Of a DNA stretch of 64,000 nucleotides, positions 1 to 9,975 are shown piece by piece. Positions within the stretch are counted from its first letter, which is position 1; the number at the start of each line of letters is the position of its first letter. Source of the DNA: Globodera rostochiensis (taxonomy: Eukaryota; Nematoda; Chromadorea; Rhabditida; Heteroderidae); NCBI GenBank assembly GCA_018350325.1, contig JAEVLN010000006.1, forward strand, positions 1,449,193 through 1,513,192. The letters are read 5' to 3'. Made by a program: the position numbers and the translations under genes. Under the pieces are notes generated by a model. That model saw only the letters and a program-made list of their open reading frames with translations, had not been told where the DNA came from and ran no database searches.

Positions 1-367
1 GCCGATCCCGGTATATAGTAGTGTCAAAGGATTTGATCTGATTAGATTTGAGGAGGGGCTGATTAGAGCAGATCTTTTTGGCCTCGGAGCCCTTAAGGGG
101 ACGATGACAAAACAGTATTTTTGTACATTCCACAGATGCCCGAATGAAGGCCGAGATTTTGTGTGGGCTGAACGCCGTTGGATGCTTTTTCATCAAAAAC
201 ATCAATTCAGCTATTAATAACAATGTTTCTAAATCAGCTTTGAACAGTGGCTTGGCACCAGTGTACTTGACGGCTAAAAATTGAATCAATTTATTTCTCT
301 ATTTGATTTCTTTATGAGGCTAATTTTATATTTAAAGTTCTTTCTTCAATTTTCTCATTCCTTACAG
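1..367. other. No gene recognised
   Basis: I see no supported exon here. There is a CAG followed by ATG near 157, but the frame closes after a few codons. The 3' part is pyrimidine-rich and serves as the acceptor tract of the transporter-like exon that begins at 368. Confidence 0.4.
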
Positions 368-521
368 GTCAGCACGGAGTTACTGATCAATGATGAGGCA
401 ATCACGGCGCGTTCCCAGCCGCAGGTCAGCATACAGGGCATGTTCAAGGCGCCGTTGTTGTGGTCACTTGTGTTGGGAGTGTCCATGATGCTGTCTCAGC
501 AATTGAGCAAAATCAGCACGA
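368..521 (+). CDS. Single exon of a glucose-transporter-like (SLC2/MFS) protein, probably a fragment
   Basis: The frame from 368 follows a good acceptor (TTACAG) and ends at a GTGAGT donor after 521. It encodes a polar stretch, then a hydrophobic helix containing LGVSMMLSQQLSKIST. In facilitated hexose transporters (SLC2 family) a loop before transmembrane helix 7 is followed by a similar Q-Q-L-S-G-I-N motif, so I read this as that exon. The family Gly-Ile-Asn is Lys-Ile-Ser here. I find no matching exon before or after it, so it is likely a lone fragment, or part of a gene whose other exons are too diverged to see. It would act in a membrane if functional. Confidence 0.45.
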
Positions 522-796
522 GTGAGTATTGCTTTAAAGATCATGTAAATGTTTGGCATTTCATTTAGGGCCCAACTATCTGTCGTGCTACAGGGCCAGG
601 TGGATAATTTTGGGGGAGAGGCTAGGTCCTTGGTTGCAGCGGGTTGAGGGGGGGTCTAACCTTCATAGATTTGATGACACCTTTTAACACCAGCAAACAT
701 GGAAAGTTGTTTTTGCACAATAATTTACAAACACGGATTCGACCTTTTCTTAATTACAGTACGCGCCGTTGTGGGAGCACTAAAATAAAAGTCACC

Positions 797-1333
797 ATGG
801 TGTTTCTTTTGTGCTTGCTCACTTCGCTACCCATGATTGAAGGAGTAAAGAGCAGAGTAAAAGCCGCCGCACAGAAAATTCGCAAAAATCCAAAAATGAC
901 AGCAGCTGGTAGCATTTCAGCGGCAGTTCTGTCCCATAAACTCGCGCAAGCACTGGGCTCTGTGCTGGAAAAAAATGAAGGTGCTTCTTAATTATTGGCA
1001 TTATTTTAAATTTATTGTGTTCTAGAAGATAAATTCATTGACGTGTTTTTTCCCCACCTCTTTGACGCATGGTGATAAGGAGGCAGTTTTTGATAAATCC
1101 AACTTCGAAGGTTCCAAAGTATTTGAGTTTATGAAAAGAGCAGCGAACCGCCAGGTACTAGAGAACATCTGCTTTTTTGGTAAGAAACCAATTGTTTCAA
1201 TTTAAAAAAACAAAATTTAGCAAGAGATGGTGAAAGAAAATCGGTAAGCAACTCAAAAGAGGATATGATGCTTCTTCTCGTGCACAGCCTGGGAACAGGG
1301 CGAAAGATGGAATTGGACACATGTGACAAATGA
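797..1333 (+). pseudogene. Small secreted protein with a signal peptide, interrupted by a frameshift
   Basis: The start ATG at 797 begins a signal peptide (MVFLLCLLTSLPMIEG) followed by a basic helical region. Proposed exons are 797-980, 1026-1179 and 1221-1333, with introns of 45 and 41 bp. The last exon ends in MELDTCDK and a TGA at 1331. Exon 2 opens in phase (EDKFIDVFFPHLFDA) but meets a stop at about 1071. The +1 frame then continues convincingly (DKEAVFDKSNFEGSKVFEF) and splices in phase into exon 3. This suggests one indel in an otherwise good gene of about 150 residues. A sequencing error would give the same picture. I do not recognise the family. A similar signal-peptide segment recurs in the palindrome at 18.8-20.6 kb. 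Confidence 0.5.
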
Positions 1334-1639
1334 GAAGAGCTAATTGCCCAAAGAAATAGGAATTTTTGATATAAACATTAATAGTATTAGATAAAACGAT
1401 TCTTTGAATTTTTTTGCAGATAACAAATTTTTATTGCAGTTATTGTTTGCATAATTAAAGCTTTTTAATTTTTTGTGATAGTTATTGGACAATATTTTTT
1501 GAAAAAAACATACATACTCGGTTTCTCTTATCAAGCTATGCGAGTACTTCATACTTGTCCACTCTTTTTATTGCACTTGTTTACTGCTGCTCTCTTCAGT
1601 TAAGTAAAAAAGCTTTGGTTTGTTAAGCTTTCAACAAAT

Positions 1640-2165
1640 TGAATCAAAAATTAACATTTACTCGGAGGCGCCTATCGTCATAACTAACCGGGCAAACATC
1701 GCTCACGATTGGAATCACAGGCGTAATAAATCTGAATTTGTTTTATACCTAACAACAGAGAAGCCCTTCCAGGCACGTATTTAGGGGGGGGGGGGGGGAG
1801 GTACCCGAGGGCACGTACTCCCCCCCCCCCCTTCCCCAAGGGAAAAATTTGCAAAATTCGTAATTTTTGGACCAATTTTCTTTACAATATCGTTAAAAAC
1901 TTCAAAATTTTTTAAAATTTTGGTTACAAATCTTTCAACAAATTGAGCAAAATTCTAAATTTTCTCAGCCAGCCGACTATTGGCATCGCCGACCCACCCA
2001 TCCCCCAGAAGTGAAGCAGCATTCTCAAAATCTATGGTCGAAAATTCTTTAACAAAAATGCAATAAAAACGGGAGAAAAATAAACCTTCTAAAACACGAT
2101 TTTTTTGTGCCCTCCCCCAGGGCAAAAGGCCAAATACGTGCCTGCCCCCTTCCCCACTTTTTTGA
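1640..2165. repeat. Dispersed repeat containing CCTATCGGCACCGCCGACC-type and CTTAACAAAAATGCAATAAA-type blocks
   Basis: Two conserved blocks mark this family. One is a G+C-rich block related to GGCGCCTATCGGCACCGCC next to TTAACAAATTGAGTCAAAA. The other is CTTAACAAAAATGCAATAAA followed by a poly-C tract. Related copies or pieces lie near 5.46-5.85, 13.6-13.7, 24.8-24.9, 25.8, 30.2, 33.1-33.4, 37.5-37.8, 42.6-42.8 and 48.1-48.4 kb, in both orientations. C or G runs of 10 or more interrupt it here (1783-1798 and 1820-1830). No coding capacity is seen. Confidence 0.55.
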
Positions 2166-2392
2166 CAAGGTTGAATATGGGATGCTTGCAATAATAACAG
2201 GCTAAAATAGATGAGATTAGAAAAGTTGCAAAATTGGATAGGACCTATTAGACATTCGGGTCTCTCGACATTTGCCGCGTCGGAGATTATATAACGGTTG
2301 AACACCAGAGAATTCTTTTCTGCATCAAACTGGACGGAGCTGAAGCGAGTGGACGATTTGCATTTCTTTGCTGAATTGTTGAGTGTATATGT

Positions 2393-2489
2393 TAGCGTTC
2401 GGAATGAGACGAGATTTCAAAAAAATCTCGACGAAATTTCTTGTGAATCTTGACTCGAGATCTCGCTTGAAGCTCAAGTCCAGGCTCTA
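2393..2489. mobile_element. Miniature hAT-like element, CTCGAGA-word interior, target duplication GTATATGT
   Basis: The element starts TAGCGTTCGG and ends CAGGCTCTA. It is flanked by the perfect 8-bp repeat GTATATGT (2385-2392 and 2490-2497). The interior is mostly permutations of CTCGAGA/TCTCGA. The 8-bp duplication is the hAT superfamily signature. Confidence 0.75.
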
Positions 2490-2511
2490 GTATATGTTAC
2501 GGTTAATTTTG

Positions 2512-2812
2512 GAAATTCTAAAATTTGAAAGGCTATACCTTTTTTTAAACACTATCAAACAAACAAGATGCCATTCGAAGGCTCTCTGATTGAGAAGAAT
2601 CATTTGGTGAGGGGGGAGCCAAGCGGTTCAATTCGTTTTAAAAACTTCCAATGAGAAAAAAACTCCCCTTTATTGAAATAACTTTTTCATGCATGTCCTA
2701 ATTGTTTAGCCTTGTAACTTTTAAAAGCTTAGAGCTTTCGAATGGCATCTCGTTTGTTTGATTTAGTTGAGTTTAAAAAAAAGTTCAAGACTTTCAAATT
2801 TTAGAATCTAAT
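2512..2812. repeat. Fold-back element with about 100-bp arms
   Basis: The left arm (TCTAAAATTTGAAAG ... GATGCCATTCGAA) is mirrored by the right arm (TTCGAATGGCATCTC ... CTTTCAAATTTTAGA) around a short unique centre. It is non-coding. Its arms resemble the fold-back family that occurs at 6.8, 25.5, 34.6 and 59.9 kb. Confidence 0.65.
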
Positions 2813-2897
2813 TAAATATACTACATCTTATTTGCCTATACGATTTGGAGAGAACGGACTTGAGAATAATCGATACATTATTAGAAAAACTCAAAAC

Positions 2898-2977
2898 TAG
2901 AGATGGGCGGGAACGGGATTCCCGCTCCGCACTTTTTGAAATTCCCGTTCCCGAAATTGTTATTTTACCCATCACTA
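2898..2977. mobile_element. Miniature hAT-like element, GGGAACGGG-word interior, target duplication CTCAAAAC
   Basis: The ends are TAGAGATGGGC and CCCATCACTA. The perfect direct repeat CTCAAAAC lies immediately outside both ends (2890-2897 and 2978-2985). The 80-bp interior is variations on CGGGAACGGGATTCCCG. Confidence 0.8.
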
Positions 2978-3047
2978 CTCAAAACCATTGAACAATGTGT
3001 TGACGCGTACCCGGTCCCGGTTTTCCCCAAAAATCCCGGCAATGGTG

Positions 3048-3505
3048 GAGAATTGCGGTCCCGACGAAAATTTTTTAAAAATTTTTTGGATGTTTATAAT
3101 TTTAAATACATGTTTTCTAGGGTGTAATAATGTGTAGAACACGAATCCGAGCTCGGATTTTGCGGATGTCGAACCCCGAACCTGAATTCGAACATTTTTC
3201 GAACTTTCAAAATGCAACTTTTTTTTGGGCTGCCAAATTTTTTATTTCGACCCGTAACGATTAAATTGTTTTGTTTTCTTATTATTACAAACGTTTTAGT
3301 GCATTTTTTCAAGGTTTTAGGTTTATGCATAAATTATTTTTCACGTGCCTGAAATATCGTAAAATTGTTCGAATTCAGGTTCGGGGTTTGACATCCACCA
3401 CAAAATCCGAGCTCGGATTCGTGTTCTACGCATATTTTTACCATAGAAAACATGCAATTGAAATTGTTAGGATTTTTTTTCGTCGGGACCGCAATTCCAA
3501 CGATC
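3048..3505. repeat. Long inverted repeat, arms about 150-160 bp
   Basis: The stretch around 3048-3210 (GCGGTCCCGACG ... GAACACGAATCCGAGCTCGG ... GGGGTTCGA) is mirrored at 3360-3500. The spacer carries no gene. Arm divergence is modest, with small gaps. It is probably a miniature inverted-repeat element. Confidence 0.6.
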
Positions 3506-3827
3506 GGACTCACAGTTCCATGGCGTCAGTTCGTCAATCGGTAAATCTTTGATGCTCCGTACCACCGCACCATCCATTATGTACACAAACGACTCCCTCC
3601 CCTTTGCATCGGGCGGTCGGTTGGGTCGCAATTGGAGAACTTTGCTGAGGACAACGCTGTGACAAAACGCAAAAATTTTTAGAAAATTGCAAAATTCGAA
3701 TTTGGCGGGTATTTCAATTCTGGATTTTCATTCAAAGGTGGACCGATATTCGGGAAAATCCAGACCAGAGTCCCAATTCATCGGCCTTCCCACCAAGGAT
3801 TAAATTTTTTAACACTAAAGTCATGGC

Positions 3828-3928
3828 TAAGGCTGTCAACCGAAACCGTTAATCGACCCGAAATTTTTCGGTTAATCAAACCGAACCGAAAAAATGCCGG
3901 TTTTCGGTTCGGATCGGTTTGAAACCGA
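3828..3928. mobile_element. Miniature hAT-like element, CCGAAACCG-word interior
   Basis: The interior of about 100 bp alternates CCGAACCG, TTTTCGG and CGGTTT words. It is bounded by the direct repeat TCATGGC (3821-3827 and 3929-3935; 7 of 8 positions of a presumed 8-bp duplication). The terminal TAAGGCTG is a weaker match to the TAGRG end than in sister elements. Confidence 0.55.
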
Positions 3929-3984
3929 TCATGGCAATATGTTTAATCGCATTTTTAAATGAGAAATAAAAGGCTATTATACTA

Positions 3985-4300
3985 GGATTTAAATAAATGT
4001 TGAGACCAAAGTGTATTTTGCTTTTGTTGCACTTTTTGAGGGCTTTCCATCGATTGCTTTTTAAATAATTTGATTTGGTTTCTGAGTGAACATGCTGAAC
4101 ATGCCGTAATTGTAACTGGCTGCACTACTGAAATAGGGGAGGGGTCAATTTTGGAGGAAAAGTCCCTGACAAATGAGGGCTTAAAATTTTCTATGTAAAA
4201 AACCGTCATGAGGGAGGGTTGGGGTACTGTAGCGTGATTTGGAAAGCCCTCAAAAAATGCTACAAAAAGCAAAAGAGACACTTTGGTTCTCAGAATTCAA
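3985..4300. repeat. Fold-back element
   Basis: The segment around 4003-4060 (GAGACCAAAGTGTATTTTGC ... GAGGGCTTTCC) is mirrored at 4235-4298 (GGAAAGCCCTC ... GAGACACTTTGGTTCTC). The spacer is non-coding. Confidence 0.6.
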
Positions 4301-4654
4301 ATTTTTATTTAATATACTTTCGAGATCAAAAATTTCAGAGCCAATCCAAACCAACCAATTATTAATGTTAAAGACGAGTCGGGCTGCGGTTTGGGAAGAT
4401 GAAATGAATTCCTTGGAGTACCAATTGTCCATTGAACCTTTTAGCTCTTTCAATTAGCACCTTTTAAGCTTGTCATAGTAAAAATTTGGTGGATAGTTAT
4501 TTTGTATTGTTTTATTTTAGAAAAATCCATTTTCAATAGGGAAAATGTAGGGGATGAAAATTTTGTCGATTTGCGGATTTTTCAAAAAATGAGCGAAATG
4601 TTGGGATGGCTGAAGGAGGAAAAGTATGTACATATGGCGAGTATCGATCTATTC

Positions 4655-4825
4655 GACCGTCGTTTCGACATGGCGGCCGGTCGTCATCGTCCGTTGTTTG
4701 AGAGGACCGGGCGGCGTGCGGGCGCCCCTCGCTTCGAATGTCGGTCGTCGGTGGGTGGGGGTGGAAGGGGTGAGGGGGGAGAGGGGGTGGGGGGAGGGTT
4801 GGGGGGAAGGGGAGGAGGATGAGAT
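4655..4825. other. G-rich low-complexity tract
   Basis: The 5' half is GC-rich (for example TCGTCGGTGGGTGGGGG). The 3' half is almost pure G with A/T interruptions (GGGGGGAGAGGGGGTGGGG). Open frames through it are composition artefacts rich in Gly and Arg. The G tracts could form quadruplexes. Confidence 0.5.
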
Positions 4826-5871
4826 TATATTTTGAAATTGCACAATTTTTTTGATCTAGCCACTGGTCAGTAGTGAGGATTCGAGATGATTTTATGTTGA
4901 TTTTTGTTTACTGATCAGTTCACTGATTTGTGTTGGTTTCTTTTATTTTCAAAAATTTTGAGGCTATCTATCAAAAACTGGCAACTGATCATGGTGTAAT
5001 TTGATTTTGATTCGAGTTTATCAGAAAGTTATTGCAATAAAACTGACGAAAAGCCCTGATTTTGGGGGTTTTCACGTTGAACTTCTTAAAAACGAATTGA
5101 ACCGCCTTGCCTTTTTTTTTATACGATACTTCTTATTTAGAGCTTTCCAATGACCAGTTCGCAGATGAAAATTTTGAAAAGCCTCATTTGGTAGGCAAAA
5201 AAGCCTCATTTGGGACCAAAAAGCATCATTTTTTAAAAACCTTTGTTTAACCGGTAAATAGTGAATATCAAATGTTCAAATGCCATATTTTTGATTATCC
5301 ATGATCGATGTAAGCAATTTTTTGTTTGAAATTAACATTTGGTAAAGGGGCACGAATAATCGAAATTAACTTTGATTTGGGCCAGTGATTTTACGGTCTC
5401 AACTTTCAATGAATTGCGGACATCTGTCCATTTTGCTAAAATCATGTTTTTTTTGCGCGAGGTGCCGATAGGCGCCGCCGAGAAAATTTTTCAAAATTTA
5501 ACTCGATTTGTTAAGAGATTGCAAATAAATTTGCAGAAGATGTGATGCTTTTTTGCTTTAAAAAAAAATTGAAAATGAGGTTTTTTATTAAAAAAATTCC
5601 CAATTATTTCAAACCGGAACACGCTTTTTCATTAATAGGGCTACGATTTATATGGAAATCCATATTTTTTTTGCGCACTCGGAACAGCGTATAAATACCA
5701 TAAATGATGTTTTTAGCTTTGTTTAGAGCTTTTAGAGCCCATTTTACAATCCATATTTTCCATATTTTTTCCATATTTCGCCATTTTTCAAAAAATTCCT
5801 TAACAAAAATGCAATAAAAACGAAAAATGCACCCCTAAAGGATCGACTTTTTAAAAATTTCAAAAAATACA

Positions 5872-6352
5872 TCCGACAGTGGAAAATTGGACAGTGGACA
5901 ATCCGACAGTGAGGACAATCCGACAGAAGTGGACAATCGGACACTGGACAATTCGACTGTGAATAAAAATTTAAAAAAAACTAAAATCAAGATGAGAAGG
6001 GGGAAAACCGTACTTATCTGAATGGCGCGTGTTAAAAAAAAATTTTTTTTAACTTAAACCGGAATTTGCCCATCCCTGTCGTGAACTTGGAAAAAGGAAG
6101 CGGCCATTAGTGCCATTTACCCCGTGACCGCTCCAATGACCATTTTGGCTTATTAAAGATATTCCTTACAGGCTGCCAGAACAGATTTGACGGAATTTAA
6201 GATCACAAAATAAAATTGAGGATTTTTTAACCGGCGGCATTCAAATAAGCACGGTTTCCCCTTCTCATATCGTTTTTAATTTTTTTAATTTTCATTCACT
6301 GTCGAATTGTCCACTTCTGTCGGATTGTCCTCACTGTCGGATTGTCCACTGT
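5872..6352. repeat. Fold-back element built on GGACAATCCGACAGTG words
   Basis: The left arm repeats GGACAATCCGACAGTG four times and continues to GAGAAGGGGGAAAACCGT. The right arm mirrors it, starting at ACGGTTTCCCCTTCTCAT and ending in repeats of CACTGTCGGATTGTCC. Total length is about 480 bp. The spacer is non-coding. Confidence 0.65.
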
Positions 6353-6764
6353 ACAATTGGGATAAAAATGAACATAGTTATGTCCAGAAAACAATGAAAA
6401 AGTCCGATTTTACACATTTTCATTTATAACTTTTTAATAGTGCGGCGAATACCCAGGGTCCCCAATGCATAAATAATAAGGGGGGGGGGGGGGGGGGGGG
6501 AGGGGATCAGTCAATCGTAACTGTTGACCATTTTTCTTAACATATCGTTAAATCGTTTAAACAAAAAAATTTCCCCCGGACCCATCCCATTTTAAAAAGC
6601 TTCAAAAAAATAATTATATATTTTTAAAATGTTTTCACACACATTTTGCATATTGATCGCCTTCCACTGAGCGATGATTATGTCGTGATGCTTTTGCACT
6701 TCGCTGCTCCATTCAGGTGCTAGGTCGTTTCGTAAAAAAGGCAAATGGGGCGCTTTTTAAAAGT

Positions 6765-7030
6765 TTTGTTTGTTATAACTTCTTTCAAACTAACCAAAAT
6801 CAAGCAATTTTAGTATTATTCGAAAGCTTAGGAGGAGGAGAAGCTATTAGCAAGCAAAAGCTAAGCTATTGGCGCCAATCTTAAAAAAGCTATGGCCAGA
6901 AGACGCTTTTTTTGGTCACAACTTTTTTGAGAATTGTCCTATAGCTTAGCTTTTGCGTTTAAAAGCTTTCGAATGATATCAAAAATTGCTTGATTTGGTT
7001 AGCTTTGAAAAATGTTATAAAATTAAAACA
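6765..7030. repeat. Fold-back element of the AAGCTAAGC/TTATAACTT family
   Basis: The outer arms are GTTATAACTTCTTTCAAACT and its mirror. The inner arms contain ATTCGAAAGCTT and AAAAGCTAAGCTATTGG. Further copies with the same grammar lie at 7.45-7.64 (one arm), 25.48-25.80, 34.60-34.87 and 59.93-60.23 kb. Confidence 0.65.
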
Positions 7031-7309
7031 TTTTTATTGATTAAAAATATGTCATTTGAACATTTCACACTCACTAGGTATTTACCGGTTAAACAAAGGT
7101 TTTTAAAAAATGATGCTTTTTGGTCCCAAAAGATGCTTTTTTGCTAGCCAAATGGTGTTTTTGAAAATTTTCATGGTTTTAATGTTCTCCCAAATGGTAT
7201 AAAATTCCGCAAAGGTAAACGAGCTGGTCGGCATTTGCGCGTTGTTTAAACTCAGCAACTAGCTGCTGCAATTGTGGCCTTGTTGAATATAGAACATTCT
7301 TTTGAGACT

Positions 7310-8520
7310 AGGGTTGTAGCCAAAGGGGGTGGGGACCCAGGTCAAACCGGGGAACGGGGATAGACAAACCGGGGGTCTCCGTTTTCGGGGATGAGCAAAC
7401 CGGGGAACGGGGATCTCAGGCCGGGGACTTTTGTAATTTTTATTTAAGCTAGGCTATTGAACAATTCTCAAAAAAGAATGACCAGAAACGCTGTTTTGGC
7501 CACAGTCGCCATATTGTCCAATAGCTTAGCTTTTGTGTACGAAAGCTTCTACTCATTGCACGCTTTTGAACGGTATCGAAAATGCTTGATTTGTGTTAGA
7601 TTTGAAAGAAGTTATAACGAAAAAACTTATGAAAGAAGAAACGAGATGAAGGGAACGAGTCGATACCCATCCAATTAGCACTCCTTAATTTTATTCGTTT
7701 TTAACTCCCTCCCCCCCCCCCCCCTCTCAAATGTTTTTTTGTAGAAACCTCATAAAAATTTGCTCACAAAAGCAAATTTGGCCAACAACAAGATTTTTTG
7801 AGAATTTTTCGCCTTTCGAAAAGTTAGTGACTGATTTTCTATTGTGATTTTGAGTTGTTGGCAAGTCAAACATGACGAGAAATCCACAAAATTTTTTTCC
7901 CACAAATTACAAAATCGTCTTCACTCCTGAGATTTTTTTGACAGTTTGTTTAATCGACATTCGGGAAATATTTGTACTATACGACATTCGGACAGTAGGT
8001 CGTTTCAGCGCTAAGCCTAATTAGTCTCTAAGCTCATGGTGGCTTAGGCCTAAGCCTAACGAACCCCAAGCTCAGGAGGGCTTAGGCCTATGCTTAATCT
8101 CTAACTTTCCCCAGTTATTTTATCCGGCTTTGGAGTTACTTAAAAAATAATTATTATTTTTTAGCTTAATTTTAAAAGTGACGGGATTGACCTCTGTGCT
8201 TGATAATACTTATAAAATCAAAAATACCAAAAAAGTTTATAAATACATAAAAACAATATATGACATATGAAAACAATAAAAATACATTTTAAATGTAAAA
8301 ATTACGAATTGAGTGACAATAAGCGAAACCTCAAAAAGATGACTCAACCCCCAAAATAAGTAAAACCCCTAAAAGCAAAAACCCTCAAAAGTGAAACCCT
8401 AAAAAAAAGGAAAAGTCAAAAAAGTTAAATCCCGGAAAAGTGAGAACCCCAAAAATCAAAACACTAAAAAGCCAAAAAAGCGAATCCCGCAAAAACCTCA
8501 TCAATATAATAAAACCAATT
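7310..8520. other. Non-coding stretch with low-complexity words
   Basis: At 7310-7430 there are GGGGAACGGGGATC-type words. At 7455-7640 there is one arm of the AAGCTAAGC fold-back family. At 7990-8100 there are GGCTTAGGCCTAAGCC words. From 8110 to 8520 the DNA is A-rich with AAACCC/AAAAGTC-like repetition. I see no exon. Confidence 0.45.
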
Positions 8521-8534
8521 AACTCTTTTGTTGC

Positions 8535-9614
8535 CTATCCAACAAATGGTGCGTCATTCTTCGCATAAACGCTTTTAATGTCTTCAAGCATTTTTTTGAA
8601 ACTTTTCATTCCATCTGTTGCCTTTCTGATGGCCTCCTTGACAGCTTTTTCCAACAATTTTATGTTTTTTTCGTTGTTTTCCAAAGCCTCCACTTGTTTT
8701 TTCCAGGCTTTACTTTTAGTGGAGGTCAAATTCAACTCCGGGCCCAACTTGTCTTGCATAGATTTAGTCTCTTGAATAATTGCGTTGAGCTTATCTTTAA
8801 TTGTTTTTTCATCGATTTTCCCCGATGACGACGATTGCGCGTCGTCCTCGTAAGCTTGGCTTCCTCTTTTACTCAAATATTCCCCGTCGGAATTTTCGTC
8901 AATTTTGATGATTTTTTTGGACAATTCGTTCAGCTTCTCTCGTGCGTCAGTCACTGTTTGGTTGAGGTCCATTTCTTTTTGTTTCAATAAGTCCTCCTCA
9001 GTGTGTTTGAACACTTTCTTCGTTTTGTCCCTAGCGTGTTTGAGCAAATTCTTCATTTTGTTCTCGTCAGTCGCCGGCGGCGACATTTTGTTGTCATTCA
9101 ATTGGCGCTGCCATTTTTCAATGAGTTGCTCCACCTCTGATTCAAGTGATCCGATTTGCTTATACATAGCACTTAGTTTCCATCCAATTAACTTATCTCT
9201 TTTTTCTGTTTCCTTGTTTAAGTTAGATTTTGCTTCAACAATTTGATTGCCTATCATTTTTAGCTCTTCATATAATTTTAACAAATCAAATCGCCCATTT
9301 TTGTCTTCTTCATTCAATGCCTTTTGTAGTTCGGCGATTTTTTCATTTCGTGTTTTAAAAAGGTTATTTTGTTCTTCCTCTTTTATTAATTTCATTATTT
9401 CCTCCAACAGTTCTTTTTCTTTACCTTTGGCATAAATTTTCTCATCAAAATGATCCAACAAAAAATCTTCAGCTCTACTACGAATGTCTTAAGTGATGGG
9501 TAATTAAAATAATTATTGTTCTCAAATTGTTTTGTTTTCACCTTTCCTTAAATTGTGCTCAAAATTCACAACCAAATCATAGCGGACACTATTTGAAAGT
9601 ACGAATTTCTCCAT
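8535..9614 (-). CDS. Lysine/glutamate-rich coiled-coil protein, function unknown
   Basis: The two-exon model is 9542-9614 (start ATG at 9614) and 8535-9487, joined in phase with a 54-bp intron, giving 341 residues. The protein is almost entirely charged helix, with runs of Glu, Lys, Gln and Asn and heptad-like leucines, so coiled coil is the likely fold. No catalytic motif or signal peptide is visible from this start. The ATG sits seven bases behind a strong acceptor (ATTATTTTAG). No exon upstream fits its phase, so the acceptor may be used for spliced-leader trans-splicing. The gene lies about 360 bp downstream of the stop of the secreted gene at 9976-14175 on the same strand, which fits a nematode operon. 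It could alternatively be a detached 3' part of that gene. Confidence 0.65.
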
Positions 9615-9975
9615 TTCTGCGCTAAAATAATGAATAAAAAATATAATATATTATGAAAAACCCCCAATATGTTTGGTCTTAAACCTAAATTGGTCAGATT
9701 GGAGAAGCCATTATCCACTTTATGCGTTTTAATTTCAAATAAAATTAGATCTAAAAAAGGTGTTTTTTACGTTAGCCCTTTTTGACTATTTTCGAAATGC
9801 TTATTTTTGGCAGGCACTTTTATAAGTTGAATATTTTGTGGATTTCAAAACATAGGTAGGTATTTGGGTTGGCCATAAATCCGGGCCCTTTATTATAAAG
9901 GTTAGCAGCATAAATGACATACTGATAAATTAATATTATTATTTATATTGCAAATAGTAATATGTATTTAAAAAA

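Noticed and set aside
8578..9435. Plus-strand frames with hydrophobic Ser/Phe-rich translations opposite the coiled-coil gene
   Set aside because: They are antisense shadows of a Lys/Glu/Asn-rich coding strand.
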